DNA of 64,000 nt, taken from NCBI GenBank assembly GCA_900314635.1, contig OMVY01000010.1, positions 55,852 to 119,851 on the forward strand, read 5' to 3'. The position numbers were made by a program, and so were the translations under genes. How positions within the stretch are numbered: position 1 is the first letter of the stretch; each line of letters opens with the position of its first letter. This document shows, in pieces, positions 10,320 to 20,223 of the stretch. The DNA is from an uncultured Methanobrevibacter sp. Lineage in GTDB: Archaea > Methanobacteriota > Methanobacteria > Methanobacteriales > Methanobacteriaceae. The notes under the pieces were generated by a model, which was not told the DNA's origin, ran no database searches, and saw nothing but the letters and a program-made list of their open reading frames with translations.

Positions 10320-11214
10320 TTCCTTCATTGTTTGCTTTTGTTTCTATAACATTGCCATCAAATTGAGCCCATGCATCCTTGATATCATCGATTCTTTCTT
10401 CTTTTGCAATTGCAACAAATGATGAGCCGGTTCCTGACAATCCAGAGGCCAATGCACCAGCATCAAGGGCTTCAATAGCTATGTTATTGTCAAAATTTAA
10501 AACTGAACCATACAACAGACCGTTCAATGTCAAAGCCTTGTAATATTCCTTACTTCTGGCCTTTTCAAATGCCATTTCAACAAGAGGGGCAATGAGCTTC
10601 ATTCGGGAGACATCTGAAGAGCCGCTTAAGGATTCCTTATCCGGCATGAACACAAGAATGTTCTCATCATCCAGGGTATCGCGGGCCAAAAGCTTTCGAT
10701 TGGAGTTATCGGTTATTGTAATTCCTCCAAAATAGGAGGCAGAGGCATCATCAAAAGCTCCAGTAATGGTTACTCCTGCTTCAAGTGAGCTTTCAATACC
10801 TAGATTGATCAGTTCCATATCGCTTAATGGCTTGAGATTGAAATTGCTCTCTATTAATGAGGATGCAGCCTTTACCACCGCATTGGATAAGGCGCTGCTG
10901 CTGGATAGACCTGACCCCAGAGGCAGATTGGATTCTGTTTTAATTTCTATGCCTTCACCTGTTCCAAAATCCAGATTTGTGATAGAATCCTCCAATGAAT
11001 TGTCAGCTGAAATATCATAATGATTTAAAACATTTTTAACGCAAATATTCATTAATTTGGGGTCCGCGCCTAAATCAGAACTGCAATGGATCCCAGGCTT
11101 TCCAAGCCGGGCCTCTGCGATTATGCTTAAGTCAATTCCAAATGCGGAACCATATCCAGTAGCTATTGCATTGATTATAGTAGCAGATCCTGGAGATTTA
11201 ACAATTTTTACCAA
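10306..11214 (-). CDS. aroK: Shikimate kinase, archaeal GHMP type
   Basis: Phosphorylates shikimate at O3 in aromatic amino acid synthesis. Archaea use a GHMP-superfamily kinase unrelated to bacterial AroK; here the ATP-binding motif PLGSGLSSSSA lies at about residues 98-108, with SPGSATIINAIATGYGSAFGIDL at the N-terminus and GLSGTGSSFVA (third GHMP motif) near the end. The start is TTG at 11214: GGTGG lies 5 bases upstream, whereas the frame's upstream GTG at 11223 is part of that ribosome site. The gene ends in a triplicated 3' end. Confidence 0.93.
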   Translation of the reverse strand: MVKIVKSPGSATIINAIATGYGSAFGIDLSIIAEARLGKPGIHCSSDLGADPKLMNICVKNVLNHYDISADNSLEDSITNLDFGTGEGIEIKTESNLPLGSGLSSSSALSNAVVKAASSLIESNFNLKPLSDMELINLGIESSLEAGVTITGAFDDASASYFGGITITDNSNRKLLARDTLDDENILVFMPDKESLSGSSDVSRMKLIAPLVEMAFEKARSKEYYKALTLNGLLYGSVLNFDNNIAIEALDAGALASGLSGTGSSFVAIAKEERIDDIKDAWAQFDGNVIETKANNEGTCFI

Positions 11215-11271
11215 AACAACCACCTATAAATAATTAGAATAAATTTTTAAAAAGAATTCATTTTCTTAATT

Positions 11272-11331
11272 AATTTTGTACTCAATTTTGTACTCAATTT
11301 TGTACTTAATTTTGTACTTAATTTTGTACTT
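11272..11331. repeat. Five tandem 12-bp repeats upstream of aroK
   Basis: AATTTTGTACTC/T is repeated five times without spacers (11272-11331), 58 bases before the aroK start. Too short and regular for a CRISPR; a simple microsatellite-like expansion in the aroK leader or promoter region. Confidence 0.9.
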
Positions 11332-11498
11332 TATTAAATAAAAAATTAGCGAAAATTGAACTTTTTAGAAAAATCAATCCCAATGTTCTAAATTTTTTAA
11401 CAATATACTATATCTTGATGCCTTAAAATTAAACATTTTGCATTTATTTGTAAAAAATGACCATTAATTTTTGAAATTCATTTGAAAGAATACAAATA

Positions 11499-11506
11499 TT
11501 TATATA
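11499..11506 (+). promoter_or_regulatory. Box A (TATA) for the thioredoxin gene
   Basis: TTTATATA, 73 bases upstream of the thioredoxin ATG, predicts a transcript start near 11530 and a leader of about 50 bases. Confidence 0.55.
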
Positions 11507-11578
11507 TTATCGAACAAATAATATTATTGAATAAATTATAATAATTCAAATTTATTAAAAAAACAAAGGAGAGATAAA

Positions 11579-11830
11579 ATGGCAACAAAAGTAGAAGTAT
11601 TTACATCCCCAACATGTCCACACTGCCCTGCAGCAGTACAAGTTGTAGACGAAGCAAAAGCAAAACTAGGCGACGCCATTGATGTTGAGCTTAAAAGCAT
11701 TGCAGATGAAGAAGGGAGACAGGCAGCTATTAATTATGGAATCATGGCAGTCCCTGCAATAGCTATTAATAATGAAATCCAATTCATAGGCGCTCCAAGT
11801 TTAGAAGAATTACTTGAAAAATTAGAATAA
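11579..11830 (+). CDS. Small thioredoxin/glutaredoxin-like protein
   Basis: An 83-residue redox protein with the active-site pair C13-P-H-C16 (TSPTCPHCPAA) and the conserved cis-proline in AVPAIAI near residue 60. It matches the short methanogen thioredoxin-like proteins, which have a glutaredoxin-like fold but thioredoxin-like activity. Cytoplasmic, no signal peptide. AAGGAGAG precedes the ATG. It is a single-gene unit with its own box A and a strong palindromic terminator. Confidence 0.9.
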   Translation: MATKVEVFTSPTCPHCPAAVQVVDEAKAKLGDAIDVELKSIADEEGRQAAINYGIMAVPAIAINNEIQFIGAPSLEELLEKLE

Positions 11831-11841
11831 TTCTAATTTTT
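11817..11841 (+). terminator. Terminator hairpin at the end of the thioredoxin gene
   Basis: A near-perfect palindrome (12-base arms around one base) spans the stop codon and is followed by a T-rich run to about 11850. Confidence 0.65.
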
Positions 11842-12222
11842 TCTTTTTTTAATTTAAATCTTTAATTACTTTTTTAACTAAAAATATCTTATTTTAACTA
11901 AACACCATATTAACTAAAAATATCTTTTTTTAACCATAAATACATTATTTTAACTAAAAAAAACTTATTTTAATTAAAAAAAAACTTATTCCAGTGCTTT
12001 TTTTTAAATTTCTGCATCCTTTTATAGTTTTAACTAGTAAAAAGCTTTGAACTCTTTTTGAAAATCGTTTCTCATTTTAAAATTACAAACCTATTTTTTG
12101 ATTTCAAAAATCCAATAAAATATATAGAATTAAATTAAAATTATTAATAGAATAAAAATTTTGATTTTTATGAATAGAATTAAAAATTTTGATTTGAAAT
12201 TTTATATGAATGAGGTAATTTT
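11842..12222. other. Intergenic, AT-rich, degenerate short repeats
   Basis: About 380 bases. Short variants of TTAACTAAAAATATCTT recur at 11874-11990, and GAATAGAATTAAAAATTTTGATT is duplicated just upstream of moaC (about 12147-12195). No gene seen. Confidence 0.45.
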
Positions 12223-12693
12223 ATGGCTGAAAAAGAATTTACACACTTGACAGATAGTGGAGTACACATGGTTGAAGTTGGAGAGAAGCCTCAGCAAAGA
12301 AGGCTTGCAATAGCAAGCGGGGAGATTTATCTTCAAAAAGAAACCATTGCAATGATTGAAAATGCTGAAATTAAAAAGGGAAATGTACTGACAACAGCAC
12401 AGATAGCTGGAATTCAAGCGGTAAAGAAAACCTCAGATTTAATACCTCTTTGCCATCCATTAAACCTTACAGGAATTGAAGTTGAATTCGAAGTGGAAGA
12501 TGAAAAAATCATTGCAACATGCTCATGCAAGCTGGCTGGACAAACTGGTGTTGAAATGGAAGCAATTACAGGCGTCAGTGTAGCTCTTCTTACAATCTGG
12601 GACATGGTCAAGGCAGTTGAAAAGGATGAGAACGGACAATACCCTGATACTAGAATCAGCAATATAAAAGTCTTGAAAAAAGAAAAGATCTAA
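12223..12693 (+). CDS. moaC: Cyclic pyranopterin monophosphate synthase
   Basis: Second enzyme of molybdopterin (here probably tungsto- or molybdopterin) cofactor synthesis, acting after MoaA; methanogens need it for formylmethanofuran and formate dehydrogenases. The 156 residues carry RRLAIASGEI, IPLCHPL (about 74-80) and GVEMEAITGVSVALLTIWDMVKA, all MoaC signatures. The ATG follows GAGG. It stands alone between thioredoxin and Hel308; no other moa gene is in the window. Confidence 0.96.
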   Translation: MAEKEFTHLTDSGVHMVEVGEKPQQRRLAIASGEIYLQKETIAMIENAEIKKGNVLTTAQIAGIQAVKKTSDLIPLCHPLNLTGIEVEFEVEDEKIIATCSCKLAGQTGVEMEAITGVSVALLTIWDMVKAVEKDENGQYPDTRISNIKVLKKEKI

Positions 12694-13004
12694 ATCCCTG
12701 GCTTTAAACAATATATTAATCAAAAAATAAACAATTTTAAAAAATATCTAAAGTTCCAGTCTGAAAAAACTAAGACTCCTATTAATTCTTATGAATAGAT
12801 AAAATCTAATTTTACTATTTAAAACCATATATAAATATTAGTTTTCAAACGGTCTTAGGAAATTGCTTTATTTAATTAAACACAACATAAAATTACTTAT
12901 AATAAATATCAATGAATTATTAATCAAAAGTTTATATAAAATTCGAATCGAAACACGTTGAAAACAAATCTTTAAAAAAAACAAACCATACAGAACTGAT
13001 TATT
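12694..13004. other. Intergenic region with the Hel308 promoter
   Basis: About 310 AT-rich bases with a clear box A at 12931-12938; nothing else recognised. Confidence 0.5.
12931..12938 (+). promoter_or_regulatory. Box A (TATA) for the Hel308 gene
   Basis: TTTATATA preceded by the A-rich stretch CAAAAG, 67 bases upstream of the helicase ATG. Confidence 0.55.
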
Positions 13005-15077
13005 ATGAATAACTTACCTCAAGATATTAAATCAATTATAAATGATTGTTATCCATACATTAAAGAATTCAACCCCGCTCAAAAAGCAGTGATAGAATCA
13101 GGATACCTTGAAAAGAGAGGTAATTGGGTAATCGCCATTCCAACTGCAAGCGGAAAAACCGTACTTGGAATAATGGCTGCCCTTAAAGCAATACTGGAAG
13201 GTGGAAAAGCAGTTTATGCAGCCCCTCTCATTTCTATCCAAAACGAAAAGGTGAAGGAATTTAAAAAATTTGAAGAACACGGCATCTCTGTTGGAAAACA
13301 TCCTGGATCCGCTGACTTATCAGTAATGGTTTTTGAATCATTCGATGCTCTGACTCGTTTTTCATGGGATACCCTAAGGGAAGTGGATACAATCATCATA
13401 GATGAGTTCCATATGATTGGTGAATTCTCCAGAGGCCCTACAATCGAATGTGCGATAACAAGAGCCAAGATAATCAATCCAAACCTCAGAGTCATTGCAT
13501 TGTCAGCAACTTTGGAGAACATGGATGAAATAGAGAACTGGCTGGATGCAACTGTTGTTGAACATGATTACAGACCGGTCCCACTTACAAAAAACGTTTT
13601 AAATACTGAAATGTTCTCTACTAAAAACAAGAACGATGTTATTGTAAAGATATTGGAGAAAGCAATGAGTGAGAATTCACAAGCATTAAGCTTTGTATCC
13701 ACAAGACGGTTTACTGAAAGCCTGGCTACTTATGTTGCTTCAAAATTGAAAAACAAAACAAGCGCTGAGCAAAAGGCAAGATTCAAGGAAGTCGCTCGAA
13801 AACTTCTCGAGGTTCCTGAGAAAAAAGGATCAAGACCAACTACAACCTGTCTGAAATTAGCTGAAGCTTGTGAGAATGGAGCTGTTTTCCACCATGCTGG
13901 CCTGTTTTCCGAACAAAAGGAAATCATTGAGGATGAATTTAGAAACGGCAACATTCTGATGATTGCAGCAACTCCGAGCTTAATGTATGGAGTCAATCTG
14001 CCTTCAAAATATGTGATTATTAGAGACTACACCAGATGGACATCCCAAGGTCCACAGGCCATTCCAGTATTCGATTACGAGCAGATGTCTGGAAGAGCTG
14101 GAAGGCCCCAATATGATTCAAGCGGATATTCCTATCTGATAGCCAAATCAATGGATGAGGCTGCAAGTCTTGAAGAGAGATATGTCTATGGACAAGTGGA
14201 ACCTACCAATTCCAAATTAATAGAAAACAAGGATGCAATTTTCAAGCAAATCATTGCTCAAGTAGCTTCCACACTTGCAAGAACTCCTGAAGACTTGCAG
14301 GATTTCTTCAAGAAAACATTTTATGGATATCAGATGACAGCAAATCAGTCAATGAGCTTCTTTGCTGAAGAGAGCTTGAAATATGAGATTGAAAATGCAA
14401 TAAGCTTCCTGCTTCAAAACGGAATACTGCAGGTTACTCCTGAAGGATTGAAGACTACAGCATTCGGCAATCTGATTGCGAAATCAAATTATGCTGTTGA
14501 AACAGCAGTTAAAATCAGGGAGTATTCCTCACATATTGATGAATTCAATGAGTACGAGCTTATTTACCAACTCTGTCAAACTCCGGACATGCCTCTTATT
14601 TCATTTAAAGGAAGAAAATCAAAAGATCCTGTTCGAGAAAAACTTTCAAGCTGCGGACTGTTCTCAATTGACATAGCAAACCCTGAAGCAACTGCGGTTT
14701 CACTTATCGAATGGATTAACGAAAGAAACGAGTATGAAATAGAAAATGCATACCATGTCTATTCCTCATCCACAAGACGTTCCGCATATGAAGCTTCCAT
14801 GCTGGTGAGATTCACTAAAAACACATTAGAGGTTCTAGGCAAGTACAACTATTCAAAAGACCTGGATTACTTGTCTGCAAGGCTTTATTATGGTGTCAAG
14901 GAAGATATCATCCCTCTTGTCATTGGAGTGAAACGATTAGGCAGAAAACGTGCAAGAGCATTGGTAGATGCATTTGGTGATGATTTAAGACCTGTTTCCG
15001 AAAGAGAACTTCAAAAAGTCGATGGAATTGGTCCGAAACTAGCTAAAAGCATAAAAAATTTTGCAGATAATTATTAA
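13005..15077 (+). CDS. hel308: ATP-dependent DNA helicase Hel308
   Basis: Archaeal superfamily 2 helicase (Ski2-like) that unwinds DNA 3'-5' at stalled or damaged replication forks. In 690 residues the order is: Q-motif region FNPAQKAVIESG (~22-33), Walker A IPTASGKT (45-52), motif II DEFH (133-136), motif III LSATLEN, HHAGL, and motif VI QMSGRAGRPQYD; a helix-hairpin-helix VDGIGPKLAKSIKNF closes the protein. Length and layout are standard. DEFH rather than DEIH/DELH at motif II is a small variation. The Shine-Dalgarno is weak. Confidence 0.95.
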   Translation: MNNLPQDIKSIINDCYPYIKEFNPAQKAVIESGYLEKRGNWVIAIPTASGKTVLGIMAALKAILEGGKAVYAAPLISIQNEKVKEFKKFEEHGISVGKHPGSADLSVMVFESFDALTRFSWDTLREVDTIIIDEFHMIGEFSRGPTIECAITRAKIINPNLRVIALSATLENMDEIENWLDATVVEHDYRPVPLTKNVLNTEMFSTKNKNDVIVKILEKAMSENSQALSFVSTRRFTESLATYVASKLKNKTSAEQKARFKEVARKLLEVPEKKGSRPTTTCLKLAEACENGAVFHHAGLFSEQKEIIEDEFRNGNILMIAATPSLMYGVNLPSKYVIIRDYTRWTSQGPQAIPVFDYEQMSGRAGRPQYDSSGYSYLIAKSMDEAASLEERYVYGQVEPTNSKLIENKDAIFKQIIAQVASTLARTPEDLQDFFKKTFYGYQMTANQSMSFFAEESLKYEIENAISFLLQNGILQVTPEGLKTTAFGNLIAKSNYAVETAVKIREYSSHIDEFNEYELIYQLCQTPDMPLISFKGRKSKDPVREKLSSCGLFSIDIANPEATAVSLIEWINERNEYEIENAYHVYSSSTRRSAYEASMLVRFTKNTLEVLGKYNYSKDLDYLSARLYYGVKEDIIPLVIGVKRLGRKRARALVDAFGDDLRPVSERELQKVDGIGPKLAKSIKNFADNY

Positions 15078-15274
15078 AATGAGAATTTCTTAAAAAATTA
15101 TAAAAAATTCAAAAGAGCCCAAAACTCTAAATTAAAAAAAGCTTAAAAATCTGTAAATTAAAAAAAAAGCCAATAAACTCAAAAATTAAAAAAAAGAAAT
15201 GAAAGTTTAATCATTAGATTAAACTTACTATTTTTTTAAAAAATTTAAAAAAGGTTTTCAAACAATAGTTTGAA

Positions 15275-15577
15275 TTAACCTCCGCCTTCACAACCTTGTA
15301 TGTCATTAAGGCCTTCGGTTATGTCTGTTAAACCGTCTTTCAAGTCTTTGACCTTTTCAAGGGTGTCTCTATCTTCATTTTCAAAACTATTGATGTCGCT
15401 TTCATCAATAACTTCCAAAGTGTCTGCAGCATACCATAAGGAAGGCTCTTCGAGCTTTACCCATTGCTTGTTGTCTTCTTCCTTCAAGTCGACAACCTGG
15501 CTTACAGTTCCAGTTCCTGCATAACGGATATAAGCACCCAAATCAATTGTTTCACCACGAAGATCACAAAAACTCAT
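15275..15577 (-). CDS. DUF2098 family protein
   Basis: A 100-residue protein that I take to be DUF2098, a small family restricted to methanogens and relatives; function unknown. It opens MSFCDLRGETIDLGAYIRYAGTG, a small beta-rich fold with VSQVVDLKEEDNKQWVKLEE, and ends in an acidic helix with GCEGGG at the terminus. The frame runs up to a TTG at 15589, but GGGTGAT lies 5 bases before the ATG at 15577. It follows the PRC-barrel gene by 39 bases on the same strand, so the two are probably cotranscribed. Confidence 0.75.
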   Translation of the reverse strand: MSFCDLRGETIDLGAYIRYAGTGTVSQVVDLKEEDNKQWVKLEEPSLWYAADTLEVIDESDINSFENEDRDTLEKVKDLKDGLTDITEGLNDIQGCEGGG

Positions 15578-15616
15578 ATTATCACCCAAACTTAAAGTTT
15601 GATTAATTTTGTGAAA

Positions 15617-15964
15617 TTATTCGACAGTAATTTCTACAGCTTCTTCTTTTTCTTCTGCTTCTTCTGCTTCTTCTTCAGCAGCTTCCTCTTCTGCTTCTTC
15701 TTCAGCAACTTCTTCTTTTGCTTCTTTTTCTTTGATAATTGCTTCCTTGTCAATGTCAATATTTAATAAAACATAGTCTCCAATGCTTTTAATATCATCA
15801 AAGTCCACTTCAATTACACTGCTTGAGAGAATATTTTTTCTAAGGCTTATGCCAATTTTGGTTAATTTGCCAGTTTCCTTATCAAATTCAGCGTCAACAA
15901 TCTTACCTACTTCATTTGCATTAGAGTCTAAAACTAACATTCCTAAAAATTCTTTAATTTTCAT
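15617..15964 (-). CDS. PRC-barrel domain protein with acidic repeat tail
   Basis: Residues 1-75 form a PRC-barrel (MKIKEFLGMLVLDSNANEVG, then VDAEFDKETGKLTKIGI and VIEVDFDDIKSIGDYVLL). PRC barrels occur in photosynthetic reaction centres, RimM and many small archaeal proteins, some tied to cell division. Residues ~76-115 are almost only E, A and K (repeated EEEAEEEA), encoded by a cttcttctg-type simple repeat prone to length change. The ATG follows GAGGT. Cytoplasmic; partner unknown. It is the upstream gene of the DUF2098 pair. Confidence 0.85.
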   Translation of the reverse strand: MKIKEFLGMLVLDSNANEVGKIVDAEFDKETGKLTKIGISLRKNILSSSVIEVDFDDIKSIGDYVLLNIDIDKEAIIKEKEAKEEVAEEEAEEEAAEEEAEEAEEKEEAVEITVE

Positions 15965-16166
15965 TTTTAAACCTCGATATTTTTTAAGTAGTTATAAAAG
16001 ATTTTATATAAACCAAATTATAATTAATTTATTATATAGATTTAAAATATATAAATATATCTAAATACTAAAATTATAGTATTGTAATGAATAATTTAAA
16101 ACTTATTTAAAGAGAATATGAAGAAATAAAGCTTATAGAATTATATTTACCAAAAGGAGATTGAAA

Positions 16167-17873
16167 ATGGATACTGCATGTCGAATAATAATAGATGATA
16201 TTATTAGTGGAAAAATAACAACTCGACGTGAATTGGAAGTTGAAAAAAGACAGTTATGCAGAGATAGAAATCTGAAAAAATTTATGAGCAACTCACAGAT
16301 ACTGGCTCATGCCAGTTTGGAAGAAAAAAAACTGGTATCAAACATTCTCAAGAAAAAACCTACCAGAACCATATCCGGAGTGGCTATTGTAGCTGTGATG
16401 TGCCATCCCCACAAATGCCCTCACGGCAGATGCCTTTATTGCCCGGAAAGCAGTACTGCCCCTCCAAGCTATACAGGAGAGGAGCCTGCCGCCCTTAGAG
16501 GCAGAATGTTTGAGTTTCACCCTTATGTACAGTGCTTCAATCGCTTGAAGCAATTACACAAGGTAGGGCACAACATAGACAAAGTTGAATTAATCATAAT
16601 GGGAGGAACATTCCCTTCCAGAGACTTATCTTATCAGGAGTGGTTTGTATCCCAATGCCTGAAGGCAATGACCGATTTCGGTTTGATACTTGAGCATATT
16701 GAGGAAATAGGAGATATTGAATCAATCGAAGCACAGGATTTATTGAAATATCCTCCATACAGCACAGGAGAACTGAAATCCTACCCTCCAAACAATTATG
16801 TGATTTTGGAAGACATCCAGAAGGCAAATGAGAATTCCAAGGTCAGATGTATTGGAATGACATTTGAAACACGCCCAGATTACTCTAAAGAAACTCATGT
16901 GGATAGAATGTTGAAAATGGGAGTAACAAGAGTGGAGCTTGGAGTCCAAAACATCAATGACCATATTTATGAAAAAATCAAAAGAGGGCACAAGGTTGAA
17001 GATGTTATTGAAGCAAACAGGATCCTTAGAGATAGCGGAGTGAAAGTTGCGATGCATGTAATGCCTGGATTATTCCCTCTTGAGAGGGAGAACCTCATCA
17101 GCGAACAATGTCCTCGAAAAGATCTGGAAATGTTTAAAACCATTTTTACAGATGAAAATTTCAAGCCGGACATGCTCAAGGTCTATCCATGTCTGGTTAC
17201 TGAAGGAAGCGAACTCCACGACCTTTGGAAGGATGGAAAATACAGGCCGTATACTGATGAGGAAGCGGTTGACCTTATTGTTCAGGTCAAGAAGATACTG
17301 CCTAAATGGGTTAGAACCATGAGAATACAAAGAGATATTCCATCTACCCTCATTGAAGCAGGAGTAAAGAAATCCAATCTTGGAGAATTGGTTTACAATC
17401 GTCTGGAAGAGGAGGATATCAACTGCAAATGCATAAGATGCCGTGAAATCGGCCATAAAAAGACTAAAGAAGAGTATTCAATTGACGATTTCAAATTATT
17501 TGAAGAGGATTACACAGCTGTTCAAGGCCAGGAGCATTTCCTATCCATTGAAGATAAGAACGAGGAAAGCCTGGCAGGATTTTTAAGACTTAGAATGCCA
17601 TCTGAAAAGGCATATAGAAGTGAAATAACTGATTCAACTGCAATCGTTAGAGAACTGCATGTTTATGGAAACATGATTAAAATCGGAGATAAGAACAATT
17701 CAATAGGTCAGCACACAGGTTTCGGCGAGAGATTATTATCCAGAGCTGAGGAAATCTGCATCGACCAGGGAAAAGAAGAGCTTTTAATCATAAGTGGAAT
17801 CGGAGCAAGGAATTACTATCGTAAATTTGGATACGAACGTAAAGGACCTTATATGGCTAAGAAACTGATTTAA
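16167..17873 (+). CDS. elp3: tRNA U34 carboxymethyl/acetyl transferase Elp3
   Basis: Archaeal homolog of the Elongator catalytic subunit, which makes cm5U34 on tRNA. In 568 residues: the radical SAM domain with cysteines in [13 protein letters not shown] (C-x4-C-x2-C, the archaeal form), [19 protein letters not shown], and [15 protein letters not shown]; then a C-terminal GNAT acetyltransferase domain from ~465 ([34 protein letters not shown]). The open frame begins with a TTG at 16161 that directly abuts the AAGGAGA site; the ATG at 16167 has 6-base spacing and is preferred. Single gene with its own upstream region. Confidence 0.95.
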   Translation: MDTACRIIIDDIISGKITTRRELEVEKRQLCRDRNLKKFMSNSQILAHASLEEKKLVSNILKKKPTRTISGVAIVAVMCHPHKCPHGRCLYCPESSTAPPSYTGEEPAALRGRMFEFHPYVQCFNRLKQLHKVGHNIDKVELIIMGGTFPSRDLSYQEWFVSQCLKAMTDFGLILEHIEEIGDIESIEAQDLLKYPPYSTGELKSYPPNNYVILEDIQKANENSKVRCIGMTFETRPDYSKETHVDRMLKMGVTRVELGVQNINDHIYEKIKRGHKVEDVIEANRILRDSGVKVAMHVMPGLFPLERENLISEQCPRKDLEMFKTIFTDENFKPDMLKVYPCLVTEGSELHDLWKDGKYRPYTDEEAVDLIVQVKKILPKWVRTMRIQRDIPSTLIEAGVKKSNLGELVYNRLEEEDINCKCIRCREIGHKKTKEEYSIDDFKLFEEDYTAVQGQEHFLSIEDKNEESLAGFLRLRMPSEKAYRSEITDSTAIVRELHVYGNMIKIGDKNNSIGQHTGFGERLLSRAEEICIDQGKEELLIISGIGARNYYRKFGYERKGPYMAKKLI

Positions 17874-18136
17874 AATTTTAAAAAAGTTTTTATAATCTAA
17901 AATTGGTTTTAGATTTAAAAAAAGTTGTTAAAGCAAAAAATAAATTTTAGAAAAATTTCCAAATTAAAAAATTGTTTTAATATTTTTATAGAAAATCCAA
18001 ACAATCAAACAAGACAAAAGTATTAAATAGTTTTAAGTATAACTAACTATTAATGATGTATAAAACAAATTTTATACTATAAAACCCATATTAAATAATG
18101 ACTATTATTTAAAATAATTGACACGAGGAGATAAAT

Positions 18137-18862
18137 ATGATCAATACAGGAGAAGAACTGGCACAATACATTGAATTTACCAACTTGGATAATACTGCTA
18201 CAGAAGATATGATGCTGGATTTCTTTGAAAAAGCAAAAGAATACAAGTTTCATTCAGTTGTAGTCCATCCATATTATGTTAAATTAGCTAAAGAAACATT
18301 GGAAGGTACTGGCATCAAGGTCATTACAGTTGCTGATTTCCCATTAGGAGCAGGAAATACAGAAGGAAAAATTGCAGAAGCAAAAAAAGCAATAGCTGAC
18401 GGTGCAGATGAAATCGACATGATGGCCAAGATTTCAGCCATTAAGAATCACGAATATCATGATGTAAGAGATGATATTAAAGCTGTAAAGGAAGCTATTG
18501 GAGATACAGTTCTCAAAGTCATCATCGAATGTCCTGTTTTAACCATGGACGAGATCGCTGCTGCTGCGGCAATGTGTGAAGACGCTGGAGCGGATTATGT
18601 GAAAACAGCAAGTGGATTTAATGGAAACCAGGATTTTTATTCATTAATGGAATCATTAAGAGTAATCAAGAAGAATGCTCCTCATTGTAAAATGAAAGCA
18701 GCTGGTGGAATCAATAATTACAAGCTAACCACAAATATCATTGCGGCAGGGGTTGAGAAAATAGGAAGTTCAAACCCTCTTCCAATTATTGATGAATTAA
18801 ACCATGTTGCTGGAAATCAAAAAGTAGCTCCAGGAACTGTAAAAGGTCCTAGACTTATTTAA
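18137..18862 (+). CDS. deoC: Deoxyribose-phosphate aldolase
   Basis: Reversible aldol cleavage of 2-deoxyribose 5-phosphate to glyceraldehyde 3-phosphate and acetaldehyde. The 241-residue TIM barrel shows the Schiff-base lysine K156 in DYVKTASGFNG, the catalytic lysine region LKVIIECPVL (K127) and GADEIDMMAKISAI. CGAGGAGA precedes the ATG. In archaea the enzyme may serve nucleoside salvage; no other deo gene is nearby. A 38-bp direct repeat lies immediately after the stop. Confidence 0.93.
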   Translation: MINTGEELAQYIEFTNLDNTATEDMMLDFFEKAKEYKFHSVVVHPYYVKLAKETLEGTGIKVITVADFPLGAGNTEGKIAEAKKAIADGADEIDMMAKISAIKNHEYHDVRDDIKAVKEAIGDTVLKVIIECPVLTMDEIAAAAAMCEDAGADYVKTASGFNGNQDFYSLMESLRVIKKNAPHCKMKAAGGINNYKLTTNIIAAGVEKIGSSNPLPIIDELNHVAGNQKVAPGTVKGPRLI

Positions 18863-18863
18863 A

Positions 18864-18940
18864 AACTATAAATTTTTAAAACACGAATAATTTATCAATT
18901 AAACCATAATTTTTAAAACACAAATAATTTAATTAATTTT
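18864..18940. repeat. ~38-bp direct repeat immediately after the deoC stop
   Basis: Two imperfect copies built on TTTTTAAAACAC-AATAATTTA (about 18864-18901 and 18902-18939). Unlike the aroK and mfnD cases, it does not overlap the coding end. Confidence 0.6.
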
Positions 18941-19154
18941 AAATTATTTCTATTTCTTTTTTTAAAATAAAACTTCAAACTTCTTCTTTTCAAATATCGA
19001 TAAACTGATTCTTTTAAATAAAAACCAAGTCAACAAAGAAAAAATAACTTATTTTAAAAAAATACAATAAAAAATTTCTTTATTCAAAATCAATTAAAAA
19101 CGAGCAAATTGTCTAAAAAAAATTAAATGAATAAAAAAGGAAAAAAATAGAGAG

Positions 19155-19227
<73 letters not shown>

Positions 19228-19234
19228 AAATAAA

Positions 19235-19306
19235 TGGTCCAGACGAGATTTGAACTCGTGGTCACCTCCACGTCAAGGAGGTATCATACCCCTAGACCAC
19301 TGGACC
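19235..19306 (-). tRNA. tRNA-Val (GAC)
   Basis: Acceptor GGTCCAG/CTGGACC with discriminator A, anticodon stem CCTCC/GGAGG with loop TTGACGT (anticodon GAC), T arm with TTCAAAT. CCA is not encoded. First gene of a two-tRNA unit. Confidence 0.95.
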
Positions 19307-19333
19307 TTTCACTTACTAAACTATGTCAATTGT

Positions 19334-19344
19334 AATATATAAAT
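19334..19344 (-). promoter_or_regulatory. Box A (TATA) of the tRNA-Val/tRNA-Phe unit
   Basis: On the minus strand ATTTATATATT lies about 28-38 bases before the 5' end of tRNA-Val, the expected distance for an archaeal tRNA promoter. Confidence 0.7.
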
Positions 19345-19496
19345 GTTTCTAATAAATGAAAAGTAAACATGTTCTAAAAAATCCAGTATTTAAATACTGA
19401 ATTTACAAATATCCAAAGGCATGAAATAATTATTAAACCAATTATATTATGTAATTTCTCATTTATAAAATTATTGTAAGAATAAAATAAAAAGGA

Positions 19497-19518
19497 TTGG
19501 CCAAAAGAATCTGGCCAA
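19497..19518 (-). terminator. Terminator hairpin after the histone gene
   Basis: TTGGCCA and TGGCCAA (7-bp GC-rich stem, 8-base loop) followed on the minus strand by TCCTTTTTATTTTATT. Confidence 0.65.
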
Positions 19519-19549
19519 TAGTACAACAGTTAAAAACTAATGAGCAAAC

Positions 19550-19750
19550 TTATTTGATTGCTAACTTGATGTCTTCAGCTTTTACAGTTTTTCTACCAGC
19601 GTGGCGTGCGAAGTTAACAGCTTTTTTAGCTAATTCGTCACCTTTTTCTTCTAAAGCTTCAGCCAATGCAACTTTTGCATCATCGCTAACTCTTGGAGCG
19701 CCAGCATTTTTTAAAATACGGCCGACTGGTGCGATTGGTAATTCACTCAT
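19550..19750 (-). CDS. Archaeal histone
   Basis: A 66-residue single histone fold ([56 protein letters not shown]) of the HMf/HMt family that wraps DNA into nucleosome-like stacks. The open frame runs upstream to 19801, but GGAGGTG lies 5 bases before the ATG at 19750 and the protein length then equals the family norm. A TTTAAATA-like box A sits near 19783-19790 on the minus strand. It has its own GC-rich terminator hairpin. Confidence 0.97.
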   Translation of the reverse strand: MSELPIAPVGRILKNAGAPRVSDDAKVALAEALEEKGDELAKKAVNFARHAGRKTVKAEDIKLAIK

Positions 19751-20223
19751 GTTTTCACCTCCAATTGAATGTTGTACCACATAGTATTTAAATGTTTTCA
19801 ATATATAATGGATTAAATTCCTTATTATTGAATATAAAAATTAATTAATATAGGAATTTAAAAAACAATGAAAATTAATAGAATATTAAAAAATATAGTA
19901 AAAAATAACCAATAAAATAGATATTCCACGGCTCTAAAGTCTTAAAAAATAAACCTCTTAAAAAGTCTTAAATTAGCAAATAAAGAATAAAAATTAGTCA
20001 ATTACCAAAACAAGAGATAAAATAAAGTGATAAAATCTGAATAAAAAAATCTTTTCTAATTTTAAAATTAAAAGATAAACTATGCTTTAAAACTAAAATA
20101 CAATAGAAATAAAGCCCTAATTTGAGAAACAATCCAATAAAAACTCTTATTAAAATTATTTTAAGAAACTAAAAAAATAAAAAAAAATTAGATGAATATG
20201 CAATGAATAAAGGTTACAAAAAA
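19751..20223. other. Upstream region of the histone gene, no gene seen
   Basis: About 470 AT-rich bases. The histone box A is close to the gene; the rest holds A/T tracts without a frame or hairpin of note. Confidence 0.45.

Noticed and set aside
17902..17931. Terminator after elp3 (AATCTAAAA...TTTTAGATT hairpin)
   Set aside because: The stem is good but an A-run, not a T-run, follows on the sense strand, so I did not list it as a terminator.
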